In this document: in pieces, positions 55,476 to 64,000 of the stretch
Layout: each line of letters begins with the position of its first letter
Position numbering within the stretch: the first letter of the stretch is position 1
Assembly: GCF_008704555.1 (NCBI RefSeq)
Contig: NZ_CP023702.1
Location: 6,990,001-7,054,000, forward strand
Origin: Streptomyces nitrosporeus
GTDB lineage: Bacteria > Actinomycetota > Actinomycetes > Streptomycetales > Streptomycetaceae
DNA length: 64,000 bases
Direction: 5' to 3'
Position numbers and translations under genes: made by a program
Notes under the pieces: generated by a model
Seen by the model: the letters and a program-made list of their open reading frames with translations, nothing else
Databases searched by the model: none
Told to the model about the DNA's origin: nothing

Positions 55476-56249
55476 GGGCGCAAGGCGTCCACCGACCGCC
55501 CCTGGCGCGGCGGGGCGCCCATCGACGCGAGCGGCGAGGGCTGGCGGCCGGCCGGCCCGAGCCCGCTCGCCTACGACGACCGCCACCAGGTCCCCGCCGA
55601 ACTGACCACCGACGAGATCCGGGAGATCACCGGGCAGTTCGCCGACGCCGCCCGCCGGGCGCTCGACGCCGGGTTCCAGGTCGCCGAGATCCACGGCGCC
55701 CACGGCTACCTGATCGGCGAGTTCCTCTCCCCGCACAGCAACCACCGCACCGACGCCTACGGCGGCTCCTTCGAGAACCGGACCCGCTTCGCCCTGGAGG
55801 TCGTGGACGCGGTGCGCGCCGTATGGCCCGAGGACCTCCCGCTGTTCTTCCGTATCTCCGCCACCGACTGGCTGAGCGAGAACGCCGAGGACGGCCGGGA
55901 GGGCTGGACCGCCGACGACACGGTGCGCCTGGCGCGCGAACTGCGGGCGCACGGCGTCGATCTGCTGGACGTGTCGACGGGCGGACTCGCCCCGAAGGCA
56001 CGCATCCCCGTGGGGCCGGACTACCAGGTGCCGTTCGCCGAGCGGGTGCGCGAGGAGACGGACATGCCCGTGGCGGCCGTCGGACTGATCACCGAACCCG
56101 TCCAGGCCGAGAAGATCCTCACCGAGGGCCGTGCCGACGCCGTCCTGCTCGGCCGGGAACTGCTGCGCGACCCGTACTTCGCCCGCAACGCCTCCCGCGC
56201 GCTCGGCGGCGGCGCCGAGGCGCCCGAACAGTACGGCTGGGCGGTCTGA
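55440..56249 (+). pseudogene. Truncated old yellow enzyme (NADH:flavin oxidoreductase), C-terminal part
   Basis: Open for about 269 residues, but the true homology starts at LAHAGRKAS, which is roughly residue 90-100 in intact YqjM/OYE-like enzymes, so the N-terminal third is missing. Remaining features: EIHGAHGYLIGEFLSPHSNHRTDAYGGSFENRTRF (active site and substrate binding), DLLDVSTGG and VAAVGLITEPVQAEKIL...DAVLLGRELLRDPYFA (FMN phosphate binding). The upstream half should lie beyond the left end of the prophage; excision would restore the gene. Confidence 0.85.
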
Positions 56250-56430
56250 GGCCGCGCCGGGGCGGCGGCCCGACAGGCGGCCCCGGCGGACGGGGCGCAT
56301 GCGGGCCGGGGCGTATGCGAGGCGGGGCGCACGGAGGAGCGGGGGCACGCGGGCCGGGGCCGCCGCGGCCCCGGACACCCGCCGGACACCGGTGCGGCCG
56401 GGGCGGCGGCCGCCGGTACGCTGGGCGGCG

Positions 56431-57162
56431 ATGTCCACTCCCCAGGGCCCCACGCTCCGCGAACTGGCCGTCCAGGCACTGTCCTCGACGATGCGCGGAT
56501 ACGACCTGCTCGCCCCGAAGTTCGACCTGACGCCCTACCGGACCCCGGACCGGGTCCTCGACGCCGTCGCCCGCACCCTCCGGCCGCTCGGGCCGTTCGG
56601 CCGGGGGCTCGACGTCTGCTGCGGTACCGGGGCGGGCGTGGGCGTCCTGCGCGGGCTGTGCCGGGAGCGTGTCACCGGGGTCGACTTCAGCGCCGGCATG
56701 CTGGCCGTGGCGCGGTCGGCGTACCGCGACGCGGACGAGGGCCCGGGAGCGGACTGGGTGCGGGCGGACGCACGGGCGCTGCCCTTCGCGCCGGTGTTCG
56801 ATCTCGCCCTGAGCCTCGGGGCCTTCGGCCACTTCCTGCCCGGGGAGCGCCCGGGGCTGTTCGCCCAGGTGCACGCGTCACTGCGGCCGGGCGGCAGCTT
56901 CGCCTTCCCGGTCGGCGCACCGCCCGCGGTCGGCTCGCGGGCGTACTGGTCGATGCTCGGTTTCGACGGCGCCATGCGCGTACGCAACGCGCTGTGGCGC
57001 CCGGAGTTCATCATGTACTACCGCACTTTTCCGCTCACCGGGGTGATGGACGACCTGGCGCGGGCCGGGTTCGCGGTGCGGCTGCTGCCGTTGGAGGACC
57101 TCGGCCGCCGGGCGGACGGCAGCCCCCGGGCCCGCCTGGTGGTCGCCACCCGGACCGGGTGA
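56431..57162 (+). CDS. Class I SAM-dependent methyltransferase
   Basis: 243 residues from ATG 56431. Glycine-rich SAM loop GLDVCCGTGAGVGVLRG, then TGVDFSAGMLAVAR, ADARALPFAPVFDLALSLGAFGHF and HASLRPGGSFAFPVG, the standard motif order of methyltransferase_11-type enzymes. Substrate unknown. Host gene; the 180-base gap before it is GC-rich without clear features. Confidence 0.85.
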   Translation: MSTPQGPTLRELAVQALSSTMRGYDLLAPKFDLTPYRTPDRVLDAVARTLRPLGPFGRGLDVCCGTGAGVGVLRGLCRERVTGVDFSAGMLAVARSAYRDADEGPGADWVRADARALPFAPVFDLALSLGAFGHFLPGERPGLFAQVHASLRPGGSFAFPVGAPPAVGSRAYWSMLGFDGAMRVRNALWRPEFIMYYRTFPLTGVMDDLARAGFAVRLLPLEDLGRRADGSPRARLVVATRTG

Positions 57163-57249
57163 CCCCGGCGCGGCGGCGGCCGGACCGGCCATGGCCGAAG
57201 CTACGACGTTTCTCGTACAATAGGGCTCCCCGGACGAAGTGGAGCCCCC

Positions 57250-57594
57250 GTGACGCCGACCGCCCGCGCGCTCGCCCACCCCTCGCGTGAGGAGATCCGC
57301 GTCGAGGGCGTGCTCCACGCGCTCTCCGACCCCATGCGGCTGCGCATCGTCCGGCGGCTCGCCGGGGCCGCCGCCGAACTGGCCTGCTCCCGCTTCGACC
57401 TCCCGGTGTCCAAATCCACCAGCACGCACCACTTCCGGGTGCTGCGGGAGAGCGGAGTGATCCGCCAGATCTACCGGGGCACGGCCAAGATGAGCGTCCT
57501 GCGCTCCGAGGACCTGGACGTCCTCTTCCCGGGTCTGCTGGACAGCGTGCTGAGCGCGGTGGACCTGCAGGCGGAACGCCTCGGCGAGGACTGA
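57250..57594 (+). CDS. ArsR-like winged-helix regulator
   Basis: 114 residues from GTG 57250, after GTGGAGCCCCC. LHALSDPMRLRIVRRLAGAAAELACSRFDLPVSKSTSTHHFRVLRESGVIRQIYRGTAKMSVLR is the helix-turn-helix of the ArsR/HTH_20 family. A possible promoter with -10-like ACAATA lies near 57217. No metal-binding Cys box, so not a typical arsenic sensor. Confidence 0.85.
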   Translation: MTPTARALAHPSREEIRVEGVLHALSDPMRLRIVRRLAGAAAELACSRFDLPVSKSTSTHHFRVLRESGVIRQIYRGTAKMSVLRSEDLDVLFPGLLDSVLSAVDLQAERLGED

Positions 57595-57615
57595 CCGCCT
57601 CCCCGTCCGGTCCCC

Positions 57616-58305
57616 TCAGTCCAGCAGGGAACGCATCCGGTCGATCTCGACCGTCTGCTGGGCGATCACATCGGTGGCCATCTCCTCGATCTGCACGTTG
57701 TTCCCGTCCGACAGGGCCTCGGCCGCCATGGTGACCGCTCCCTGGTGATGGGTGATCATCAGCCGCAGGAAGAGCGCGTCGAAGGCCTCGCCCTCGGCGG
57801 CCCGCAACCGCTCCAGCTGGGCCTCGGTCGCCATGCCGGGCATCGTGGAGTGGTCGTGCGCCTCCTCGCGCCCGTCCCCGCCGTTGTTCGTCAGCCACCC
57901 CTGCATGGCGCCGATCTCCGGCCGCTGTCCCGCCGCGATGCGTGCCGAGAGGGCCTTGACGGTGGCGGAGGAAGCACGGTCCGGGACCAGGGAGGTGAGG
58001 ACCACCGCCTGTTCGTGGTGCGCGATCATCATGCGGGCGTACCGGAAGTCCGCGGAGTTGGGGCTGTCGTTCCCGGCCTCCTTCACCGCTTCGCCGGGGG
58101 AGAGGGTCCGCGCGGGCTCGCCGGGCCTGCCGGGCGCGACGACCGCCGGCCCCCGGTCCGCCCGTGCGCCGGGGTCCGGGCCGTCCCCGTCGCAGGACGA
58201 CAGGAGGAGCGCGGCGGCCGTGAGCGCCCCGAGGGCGACGAGGCCCCGCCGGAACGGGAGATGGCGGGGCGGAAGCTGACGGAGCGGGACGAGACGGGCT
58301 GTCAA
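57616..58305 (-). CDS. DUF305 lipoprotein
   Basis: 229 residues from a TTG at 58305, eight bases after AGGAGG; the much longer open frame to 58560 has no ribosome site and overlaps the divergent gene. Lipobox LLSSC after a hydrophobic stretch. DUF305 core with two His-rich helices FRYARMMIAHHEQAVVLTSL and LFLRLMITHHQGAVTMAAEAL, and HDHSTMPGM between them, pointing to copper binding. Divergent from the LVIVD gene, a pairing often seen in actinobacteria. Confidence 0.85.
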   Translation of the reverse strand: MTARLVPLRQLPPRHLPFRRGLVALGALTAAALLLSSCDGDGPDPGARADRGPAVVAPGRPGEPARTLSPGEAVKEAGNDSPNSADFRYARMMIAHHEQAVVLTSLVPDRASSATVKALSARIAAGQRPEIGAMQGWLTNNGGDGREEAHDHSTMPGMATEAQLERLRAAEGEAFDALFLRLMITHHQGAVTMAAEALSDGNNVQIEEMATDVIAQQTVEIDRMRSLLD

Positions 58306-58481
58306 CGCGAGAACCTCCTGTGCCGCGCGGATGTGTGTGACCGTCCTAGCAGTTCCCCCGGAGGAGCGGCGAAAATCTTTCATTACGTGTTTGTTGCCAT
58401 CTGTTGGTATGTACATGCTGAGGGTCATACTGCCGGGGTCCAGGGACAGTTCACCTGTGACGGGAGACAAGGGAGGACTCA

Positions 58482-59978
58482 GTGACCTCGTTGCACACCA
58501 CCCGCGTGCGGCGCAGACGTCTTGGGGTGGCGGCAGCCGCTGCCGGGCTCGTCGCCGCACTGTTCACGGCCGGTCCCGCGGCCGCGACCCCCGACCCCGG
58601 CGACACCGCCACCACCGACGGCGGCGTCCCGGTGAGCCGGCAGATCGAGGCCCGGGCCGAAGCCGCCATCCGAAGCGGTGAGGTGCCGGGTGTGGACGAG
58701 ATCGTCCACAGCGACAACATCGAACACCTCACCAACGTCCCCAAGAACGCGCTCAAGGGGCTCAACACGGACCTGGCCTTCCAGGGCAGGTACGCCTACG
58801 CGGGCAACTACGACGGCTTCCGCATCTTCGACATCAGCAACCCGGAGAAGCCGAGGACCGTCGCCGAGGTGCTCTGCCCCGGCTCGCAGAACGACATATC
58901 CGTGTCGGGGAACCTGCTGTTCCTGTCCACGGACTCCTCGCGCAGTGACGACTCGTGCGCGAGCACGAGCCAGCCCGCCACGGAGAAGTCCTCCTGGGAG
59001 GGCATGAAGGTCTTCGACATCAGCGACAAGCGCAACCCGAAGTACGTCGCCGCCGTCGAGACCGCGTGCGGCTCGCACACCCACACGATCATCCCCGAGC
59101 GCGGGAACGTGTACGTGTACGTCTCCTCGTACGCGCCGAACGAGGCGTTCCCGGACTGCCGGCCGCCGCACGACGGGATCTCCGTCATCAAGGTGCCGCG
59201 CAACGCCCCCGAGGACTCACGGGTCGTGAACTTCCCCGTGCTCTTCCCGGACGGCGGAAACCCCGGAGCACCGGCCAACCCCGGGGTCTCCAGGACCACC
59301 GGGTGCCACGACATCACCGTGCTGCCGTCGAAGGACCTGGCCGCCGGGGCGTGCATGGGGGACGGCCTGCTGTTCTCCATCGAGGACCCGGAGAACCCGA
59401 GGGTCATCGACCGGGTGCAGGACAACGTGAACTTCGCGTTCTGGCACTCCGCCACCTTCAACCAGAGAACCGACAAGGTCGTCTTCACCGACGAGCTGGG
59501 CGGCGGTGGCGCGGCCACCTGCAACGAGGAGACCGGCCCGAACCGTGGAGCCAACGGCGTCTACGACATCGTCGGCCGGGGCGACCACCGCAAGCTGGTC
59601 TTCCGCAGCTACTTCAAGATCGACCGCCCGCAGGCCGAGACGGAGGTCTGCGTCGCGCACAACGGGTCGCTCATCCCGGTGAAGGGCAAGGACCTGATGG
59701 TCCAGGCCTGGTACCAGGGGGGCGTCTCCGTGTGGGACTTCACCGACTCCTCGAAGCCCCGCGAGATCGCCTACTTCGAGCGCGGCCCGGTCTCCACGGA
59801 CGCGGTGACCACGGCCGGGCCCTGGTCGGCGTACTACTACAACGGCTACATCTACTCCAACGACATCGCCAAGGGGCTGGACGTCCTCAAGCTGAACGAC
59901 CGGCGGACGGACCCGGCGAAGAAGGTGCGGCTGGACGAGCTCAACGTGCAGACGCAGCCGGACTACTTCCGCCGCTGA
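58482..59978 (+). CDS. Secreted LVIVD-repeat protein
   Basis: 498 residues from GTG 58482. Signal peptide: RRRRLGVAAAAAGLVAALFTAGPAAA. Repeats of the LVIVD propeller type: GFRIFDISNPEKPRTVAEV, GMKVFDISDKRNPKYVAAVETACGSHTHT, GLLFSIEDPENPRVIDRV and GVSVWDFTDSSKPREIAYF. Probably a beta-propeller at the cell surface, working with the DUF305 lipoprotein encoded divergently. Confidence 0.88.
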   Translation: MTSLHTTRVRRRRLGVAAAAAGLVAALFTAGPAAATPDPGDTATTDGGVPVSRQIEARAEAAIRSGEVPGVDEIVHSDNIEHLTNVPKNALKGLNTDLAFQGRYAYAGNYDGFRIFDISNPEKPRTVAEVLCPGSQNDISVSGNLLFLSTDSSRSDDSCASTSQPATEKSSWEGMKVFDISDKRNPKYVAAVETACGSHTHTIIPERGNVYVYVSSYAPNEAFPDCRPPHDGISVIKVPRNAPEDSRVVNFPVLFPDGGNPGAPANPGVSRTTGCHDITVLPSKDLAAGACMGDGLLFSIEDPENPRVIDRVQDNVNFAFWHSATFNQRTDKVVFTDELGGGGAATCNEETGPNRGANGVYDIVGRGDHRKLVFRSYFKIDRPQAETEVCVAHNGSLIPVKGKDLMVQAWYQGGVSVWDFTDSSKPREIAYFERGPVSTDAVTTAGPWSAYYYNGYIYSNDIAKGLDVLKLNDRRTDPAKKVRLDELNVQTQPDYFRR

Positions 59979-60030
59979 TCCGGTTCCCCGGTCCGGCCGC
60001 CGACAGCGGGCGTTCCGGGCCCTGCGGAAG

Positions 60031-60062
60031 GGTGCCCCGCCGGTCCTCACCGGTGGGGCACC
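60031..60062 (+). terminator. Intrinsic terminator after LVIVD gene
   Basis: GGTGCCCCGCCGG (60031-60043) pairs with CCGGTGGGGCACC (60050-60062), 13 pairs with one G-T. The rest of the 250-base gap shows nothing else. Confidence 0.78.
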
Positions 60063-60227
60063 GGGCTGAAGGCCGTCCCGGACGTTCTGCGGCAGCCTTC
60101 GGTACGCGGGAGAGGAATGCTGCCTGCGGCATTGACCGGCGGGCGCGGCGGGGTCATGATATGGCCCCTGGTTCCGGCGATGCGGGGGATCGCCGGAGTC
60201 AGCGACGCCCCGCGTCCCGGGGCCGTG

Positions 60228-60452
60228 TCAGACGGCCGGCCGTACGCTCGTCCCCGTCACGGCGGCCCACTCCACCAGAAGCCGCTGGTACTCCGTCTCG
60301 TCCTCCGGGGACAGCAGACCGCCCGAACGCTGCCACAGCTCGCGGATCTCCTCGTTGACCACGGAGGCGGGACGCGCGGAGGCGGAGCGTGCGGAAGCCG
60401 GGCGTGCGGGGACCTGGTGTGCGGGGGCGGACGTGTTCGGAGACAGGGACAT
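60228..60452 (-). CDS. Hypothetical 74-residue Streptomyces protein
   Basis: Low-complexity Pro/Ala/Ser N-terminus followed by a conserved-looking helical end: NEEIRELWQRSGGLLSPEDETEYQRLLVEWAAV. Similar short proteins with this end occur in Streptomyces. Function unknown. Confidence 0.65.
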   Translation of the reverse strand: MSLSPNTSAPAHQVPARPASARSASARPASVVNEEIRELWQRSGGLLSPEDETEYQRLLVEWAAVTGTSVRPAV

Positions 60453-60530
60453 GGTTCCAGATTAAGGCCGCCGAACGCCCGTTCACCGTCTTCCGGAGGG
60501 GAGATCGCTCACACCTCCTCCCGGAGATCT

Positions 60531-61286
60531 TCACATCCTGTGCGGGCGGTCGGACGCCGCGGGATCCTCCCGGGCGGGCGCCGCGAGGCCCTCCTGCCCG
60601 GGCGCCGCGGGGTCCTTCCGCCCGGACCGCGCCCCGTATCCGGCAGCACAGCACGCGACGACCGCCGTGCCCGCCAGGGCGCCGCCCACCACGTCGCTGA
60701 GCCAGTGCACGCCCAGATAGACACGGGTGAAGGCCACACCCGGCACCGACACGGCCACCACGGCCAGGGCGGTGGCCCACAGGGCGGGTGACGCGCCGCA
60801 CAGCCGCAGCAGCCACAGGAGCAGACCGCAGGTGACCACCGCCGTCATCGCGTGGCCCGAGGGGAACGCGGCGTACTGCGCGGAGTCCACCGGATCGGGC
60901 CACTGAGGCCGTTCACGGCCCACCACGGCCTTCAGCGCCTGCTGGAGGAGGGCGGCGCACGCGGCGGTCACAGCCGTCCAGCACGCCGCCGCGCGGGCGC
61001 CCCGCCGCCAGAGGGCGACCACCACCACGGCGGTCAGCGCCCGCATCGTCCAGGGGTCCCAGATCCAGTCCGTCAGTACCCGGTTGACCCGCACCACGGC
61101 GGGCTCGGCCACCGCGTGCCGGTGCAGCGCCTCGGCCACCGCGCGGTCCACGGCCGCCAGCGGCGCCCAGTCCGCCGCCACCAGGCCGAGCAGGACCACG
61201 AACAGGGACGCGCACACGACGGCCACCGCCGCGGCCGGGCCCGGCGGCGAACGGCGGGCGGGGGGAGGGAGCGGGGGAGAGCACAT
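60531..61286 (-). CDS. PAP2-family phosphatase, membrane-bound
   Basis: 251 residues with about six membrane segments. PAP2 motifs: KAVVGRERP (C1), FPSGHAM (C2) and RVYLGVHWLSDV (C3), all catalytic residues present. A charged C-terminal tail contains repeated DPAAPGQEG/LAAPAREDPAA. Acts on lipid or isoprenoid phosphates at the membrane. Confidence 0.9.
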   Translation of the reverse strand: MCSPPLPPPARRSPPGPAAAVAVVCASLFVVLLGLVAADWAPLAAVDRAVAEALHRHAVAEPAVVRVNRVLTDWIWDPWTMRALTAVVVVALWRRGARAAACWTAVTAACAALLQQALKAVVGRERPQWPDPVDSAQYAAFPSGHAMTAVVTCGLLLWLLRLCGASPALWATALAVVAVSVPGVAFTRVYLGVHWLSDVVGGALAGTAVVACCAAGYGARSGRKDPAAPGQEGLAAPAREDPAASDRPHRM

Positions 61287-61404
61287 GGGAAGAGATCCTG
61301 TCCGACAACCCCCGCCGCCGCCAAGCGGTGTCCGGAGCCCCGGGGCGTGACGGACGCCGCCGGGCCCGTCCTCCGGACGGACGGCGCTACTTCCGGAACA
61401 CGCC

Positions 61405-62340
61405 CTAACCCAGAGCGCGGAGCGCCGGGACGAACGCCACCAGCAGCGGCAGCACCGGGACCATCGCCGCCGCCGCCGTCAGCCGCAGCCGGCGGGCGGC
61501 GGTGAGGCGTTCCACCGGGGAGAGCAACCGGTTCACCCGCTGCGGGACCTGCGCGTCCGGAGCCGGGCCGGGGCCGAAGACCCCGCGGTCCTCGTTGAGT
61601 TCGACCAGGGCGAGGGCGATCGTGAGGCGGCCGAAGCGGCGTGAGGCCACATCGTCCGCGGCCAGTTCCACGAGCCGGTGCATCTCGTCACGGAACGCGG
61701 CGAACACCGGCACCTGCCCGAAGCCCGTCGCGAGCGCCGCCGAACAGTGCAGCAGCCAGTCGTGGCGCGCCTGCGCGTGGCCCTGCTCGTGGGCGAGCAC
61801 CGCATCGAGCTGACGCCCCTTCAGCCTGCTCAGGGCCGCGGTCGTGATGACGAGCTGGGGCGCGGAGCCCGGCAGCCACCAGGCGTCGGGCCGTTCGCCC
61901 TCCAGCACCACGAGACGGCCGCTCCCCGGCTTCTCGCCGGGCAACAGCGGGGAGCGGACCAGCAGTTCCTCGCGCCGCCGCCTGCGACGCGCGCGGGCCC
62001 GGCGGACCTCCCGTACGAGCATGACCCCCGTCCACAGGCCGCCGAGGGCGAGCAGCACCGCGATGACCGCCGACCACGGGCCGTACGCGCCCAGGGCGTA
62101 CGCCTCCACCACCGCGTGCGGGGCCGGGGCGAACACATGCCCCCGGACCGCCTGCCAGGCCGCGGCGGCGCTGAAGGTCATCGACAGCGCGAACGACAGC
62201 AGCACCCCCGCCACCACGCACTGCCACACCCACAGCGCCACCACCGGCTCGCGCTCCGGCCAGCGGGCCCGGGCCATCAGGCCCGGGGCCACGACCGCGG
62301 CCAGCGCTCCGAGCAGCAGCAGCACCAGGGAGACCAACAT
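61405..62340 (-). CDS. M56-family (BlaR1-like) membrane metallopeptidase
   Basis: 311 residues. Membrane segments at the N-terminus and C-terminus; cytoplasmic zinc site DAVLAHEQGHAQARHDWL (HExxH) with ELAADDVASRRFG as the third ligand region. No beta-lactam sensor domain. In actinobacteria usually encoded beside a BlaI-type repressor, which is not visible here. Confidence 0.87.
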   Translation of the reverse strand: MLVSLVLLLLGALAAVVAPGLMARARWPEREPVVALWVWQCVVAGVLLSFALSMTFSAAAAWQAVRGHVFAPAPHAVVEAYALGAYGPWSAVIAVLLALGGLWTGVMLVREVRRARARRRRRREELLVRSPLLPGEKPGSGRLVVLEGERPDAWWLPGSAPQLVITTAALSRLKGRQLDAVLAHEQGHAQARHDWLLHCSAALATGFGQVPVFAAFRDEMHRLVELAADDVASRRFGRLTIALALVELNEDRGVFGPGPAPDAQVPQRVNRLLSPVERLTAARRLRLTAAAAMVPVLPLLVAFVPALRALG

Positions 62341-62425
62341 GACACCAGCCTATGAGCCCGCGCCGCCCTCCGATACGGGCGCGCACGGCAAGTGACGCAG
62401 GACACGGTTTGCCGGATCCGCCGTC

Positions 62426-63025
62426 TCACATGGTGAGCAGCATCGCGAACATGGCCATGCCCATCGTCAGCCGGCAGGCCAGGGCCAGCTCGGGCCGGGT
62501 CCCCCAGGAGAGCCCCGGTCCGCCGCCGGACGGCCCGGCCGGGAGGCCCGGGGAGGCGGCGGCCACCGGTATAAGACGTCCCGCCGCGTACAGGACGTAC
62601 AGCGCGTAGTACACCAGCAGGGCACCGGTCAGCAGCGGCACGCCTCCGGCGGAGGCGCCCGCGCCGTGGGCCCCGTGGGCCGTGTGCGCACCCCCCGACA
62701 GGCCCGGGGCCATCGCCAGGGCCATGTAGACCATGGCCAGCGATCCGACGAGATGGTGCACATGGTGGGCGCCGCCGCGGGCACCCGTGAGCGCGCGCAG
62801 CGACGCGGCGCCGAACACCACCGCGTACACCGCCCACGACCAGGCCGGCGGAGTGAGGACGGCGGCGGGCAGCGCCATGGCGGCCATCCCGAAGCCCATG
62901 AGGGCCTCCGCGCGGGCGGCCCCGCGTTCTCCTTCCGTGCCGCTGCGGGTACGCAGCAGGCAGTACGCGCCCGTGACCGAGCACAGCACCATCGACAGCC
63001 AGCCGGACAGCGCCGGTCCGTGCAC
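62426..63025 (-). CDS. DUF5134 membrane protein
   Basis: 199 residues with five or six hydrophobic segments, starting LSGWLSMVLCSVTGAYCLLR and including HHVHHLVGSLAMVYMALAMAPG, a His-rich segment typical of DUF5134. Located beside the M56 peptidase, a frequent pairing. Function unknown. Confidence 0.8.
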   Translation of the reverse strand: MHGPALSGWLSMVLCSVTGAYCLLRTRSGTEGERGAARAEALMGFGMAAMALPAAVLTPPAWSWAVYAVVFGAASLRALTGARGGAHHVHHLVGSLAMVYMALAMAPGLSGGAHTAHGAHGAGASAGGVPLLTGALLVYYALYVLYAAGRLIPVAAASPGLPAGPSGGGPGLSWGTRPELALACRLTMGMAMFAMLLTM

Positions 63026-63205
63026 AGCGATCCTCCCCCTACGGCGGTCGACGCCGGTTTCACTTGGTCGATGCCCGGCGCCGCGCCGCTCTAACGGGGC
63101 GCGTTGGGGTACTGGGGGAGCGCGCCGTGATCCCGCAATGAGCGGGCGGCGCCGGGGTTAACCTCGGACGGCACCGTAGGCAGCACACACCCGAAGAGAG
63201 CCCGC

Positions 63206-63754
63206 ATGGATACCGCACCCTCCCTCGACCAGGCCCAGCTCACCTTCCGCGACGCGACCGAGGACGATGTGCCCGCACTGGTGCGGCTCGTCGAGTCGGC
63301 CTACCGCGGGGAGTCCAGCCGGGCCGGCTGGACGACCGAGGCGCACCTGCTGGAAGGGCAGCGCACGGACGCCGACGGTGTGCGCGCGGTGGTCACGGCG
63401 CCGGAGAGCCGGATGATGGTGGCCGAACGCGACGGTGAGACGGTGGCCTGCTGCCAGCTCGAACACCGCGGCGACGCGGCCTACTTCGGCATGTTCGCGG
63501 TCCGGCCGCGGATGCAGGGCGGTGGTCTCGGCAAGGCCGTGATCGCCGAGGCGGAGCGCGCGGTCCGGCAGGGCTGGGGCGTGAGTGAGATGCACATGAC
63601 GGTGATCTCGGCCCGCGAGGAGCTGATCGCCTGGTACGAACGCCGCGGCTACCGCCGGACCGGGAAGATGAGCCCCTTCCCCTACGGGGACGAGCGTTTC
63701 GGAGTACCGCAGCGTGACGATCTCGCCTTCGAGCTGCTGATCAAGGAGCTGTGA
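63206..63754 (+). CDS. GNAT-family N-acetyltransferase
   Basis: 182 residues. FRDATEDDVPALVRLVESAYRGESSRAGWTTEAHLL at the N-terminus, acetyl-CoA-binding FAVRPRMQGGGLGKAVIAEAE in the middle, and ARELIAWYERRGYRRTGK-type end (ISAREELIAWYERRGYRRTGK region). Complete domain; substrate unknown. Confidence 0.9.
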   Translation: MDTAPSLDQAQLTFRDATEDDVPALVRLVESAYRGESSRAGWTTEAHLLEGQRTDADGVRAVVTAPESRMMVAERDGETVACCQLEHRGDAAYFGMFAVRPRMQGGGLGKAVIAEAERAVRQGWGVSEMHMTVISAREELIAWYERRGYRRTGKMSPFPYGDERFGVPQRDDLAFELLIKEL

Positions 63755-63920
63755 CCGGGGCCGGCCCCCCGGGCGCCCCCGGCGGCCGGGCACCCCACGG
63801 CCGTGGCCGGAACCCAGCCACGGCCTGTGTCCCGGCCCGCGCCCGGCCCGCGCCCCGGTGCCCGTCCGCCCCGGTGCCCGTCCGCTCCGTCCGCCCCGGC
63901 CGCCCCGACCGCCCCCGTGC
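63755..63920. repeat. Non-coding gap with short GC-rich tandem repeats
   Basis: CCCCGGTGCCCGTCCG occurs twice in tandem near 63851-63882, followed by further CCGTCCGCC units. No gene. Likely replication slippage sequence between convergent genes. Confidence 0.55.
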
Positions 63921-64000
63921 TCAGGCCGTGAGCCGGGCGGCGCGGATGATCTCCGGGTGGTCCGTCGTCGCGCCGTCCAGCCCCAGTGCCCGCACCAGAC
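63921..64000 (-). CDS. Glycerophosphodiester phosphodiesterase-like protein, C-terminal end only
   Basis: The last 25 codons of a reverse-strand gene run off the window; the stop is at 63921-63923. The end reads LVRALGLDGATTDHPEIIRAA, like the closing (G)DGxxTDxPE motif of GDPD family TIM barrels. Only the tail is visible, so the call is tentative. Confidence 0.55.
   Translation of the reverse strand, partial: LVRALGLDGATTDHPEIIRAARLTA

Noticed and set aside
55440..56249. The old yellow enzyme frame as a complete 269-residue gene
   Set aside because: It starts inside a conserved internal motif and lacks the N-terminal FMN-binding part; the ATG at 55440 comes from phage-side sequence.

Overview
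The window is the right-hand part of a large Siphoviridae-type temperate phage integrated in a Streptomyces-like chromosome. The flank from about 55.45 kb to the end is very GC-rich and carries typical actinomycete genes: an old yellow enzyme fragment, a SAM methyltransferase, an ArsR-type regulator, a DUF305 lipoprotein beside an LVIVD-repeat protein, a PAP2 phosphatase, an M56 peptidase, a DUF5134 protein and a GNAT acetyltransferase. The old yellow enzyme reading frame starts abruptly in the middle of the protein, so the phage appears to have inserted into that gene. Its missing N-terminal half is nowhere in the window, so the prophage must continue past position 1, and the integrase should lie there because none is seen here.

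Phage layout: 0-0.7 kb, four tRNA genes (Trp, Gln, Ser, Pro) interleaved with tRNA-like elements. 0.7-1.3 kb, a reverse-strand lipoprotein that looks like a moron. 1.4-4.0 kb, two HNH nucleases and a small primase-polymerase-like protein. 4.1-12.4 kb, terminase, portal, MuF-like protein, scaffold, decoration protein, capsid and head-tail connectors. 12.4-22.9 kb, tail genes, including a lambda-like GGGAAAG frameshift between the two tail assembly chaperones, a 1557-residue tape measure carrying an NlpC/P60-like domain, and a tail protein with three carbohydrate-binding-like repeats. 23-24.3 kb, amidase endolysin and holin. 24.3-46.9 kb, early genes: dNMP kinase, HNH nuclease, SprT-like protease, RecB/Cas4-like exonuclease, RNA ligase, PAPS-reductase-like protein, cytosine methyltransferase, a phiC31 gp3-like recombination directionality factor, a Holliday-junction-resolvase-like nuclease, primase-helicase and family A DNA polymerase, with many very small coupled genes between them. 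46.9-55.3 kb, small accessory genes, a DUF2637-HTH membrane protein, an XRE-TPR regulator with a divergent 34-residue ORF, and a GntR regulator.

Four repeated DNA elements appear to organise expression. The first is a 16-bp palindrome, CGCTAGTCGACTAGCG, found eight times between 12 and 50 kb, which resembles a set of dispersed repressor sites. The second is a module of about 57 bp found upstream of three early operons (24.3, 27.7 and 37.0 kb), probably a phage promoter. The third is an inverted repeat TGTCG-N2-CGACA placed over the -35 region of three promoter-like sequences with identical 18-bp spacing. The fourth is a 93-bp region at 27.6 kb with arms of about 29 bp and a central palindrome, a candidate replication or regulatory structure. 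Most early genes overlap by ATGA or GTGA and are therefore translationally coupled.

All functional calls rest on reading motifs and gene order; no database search was run.
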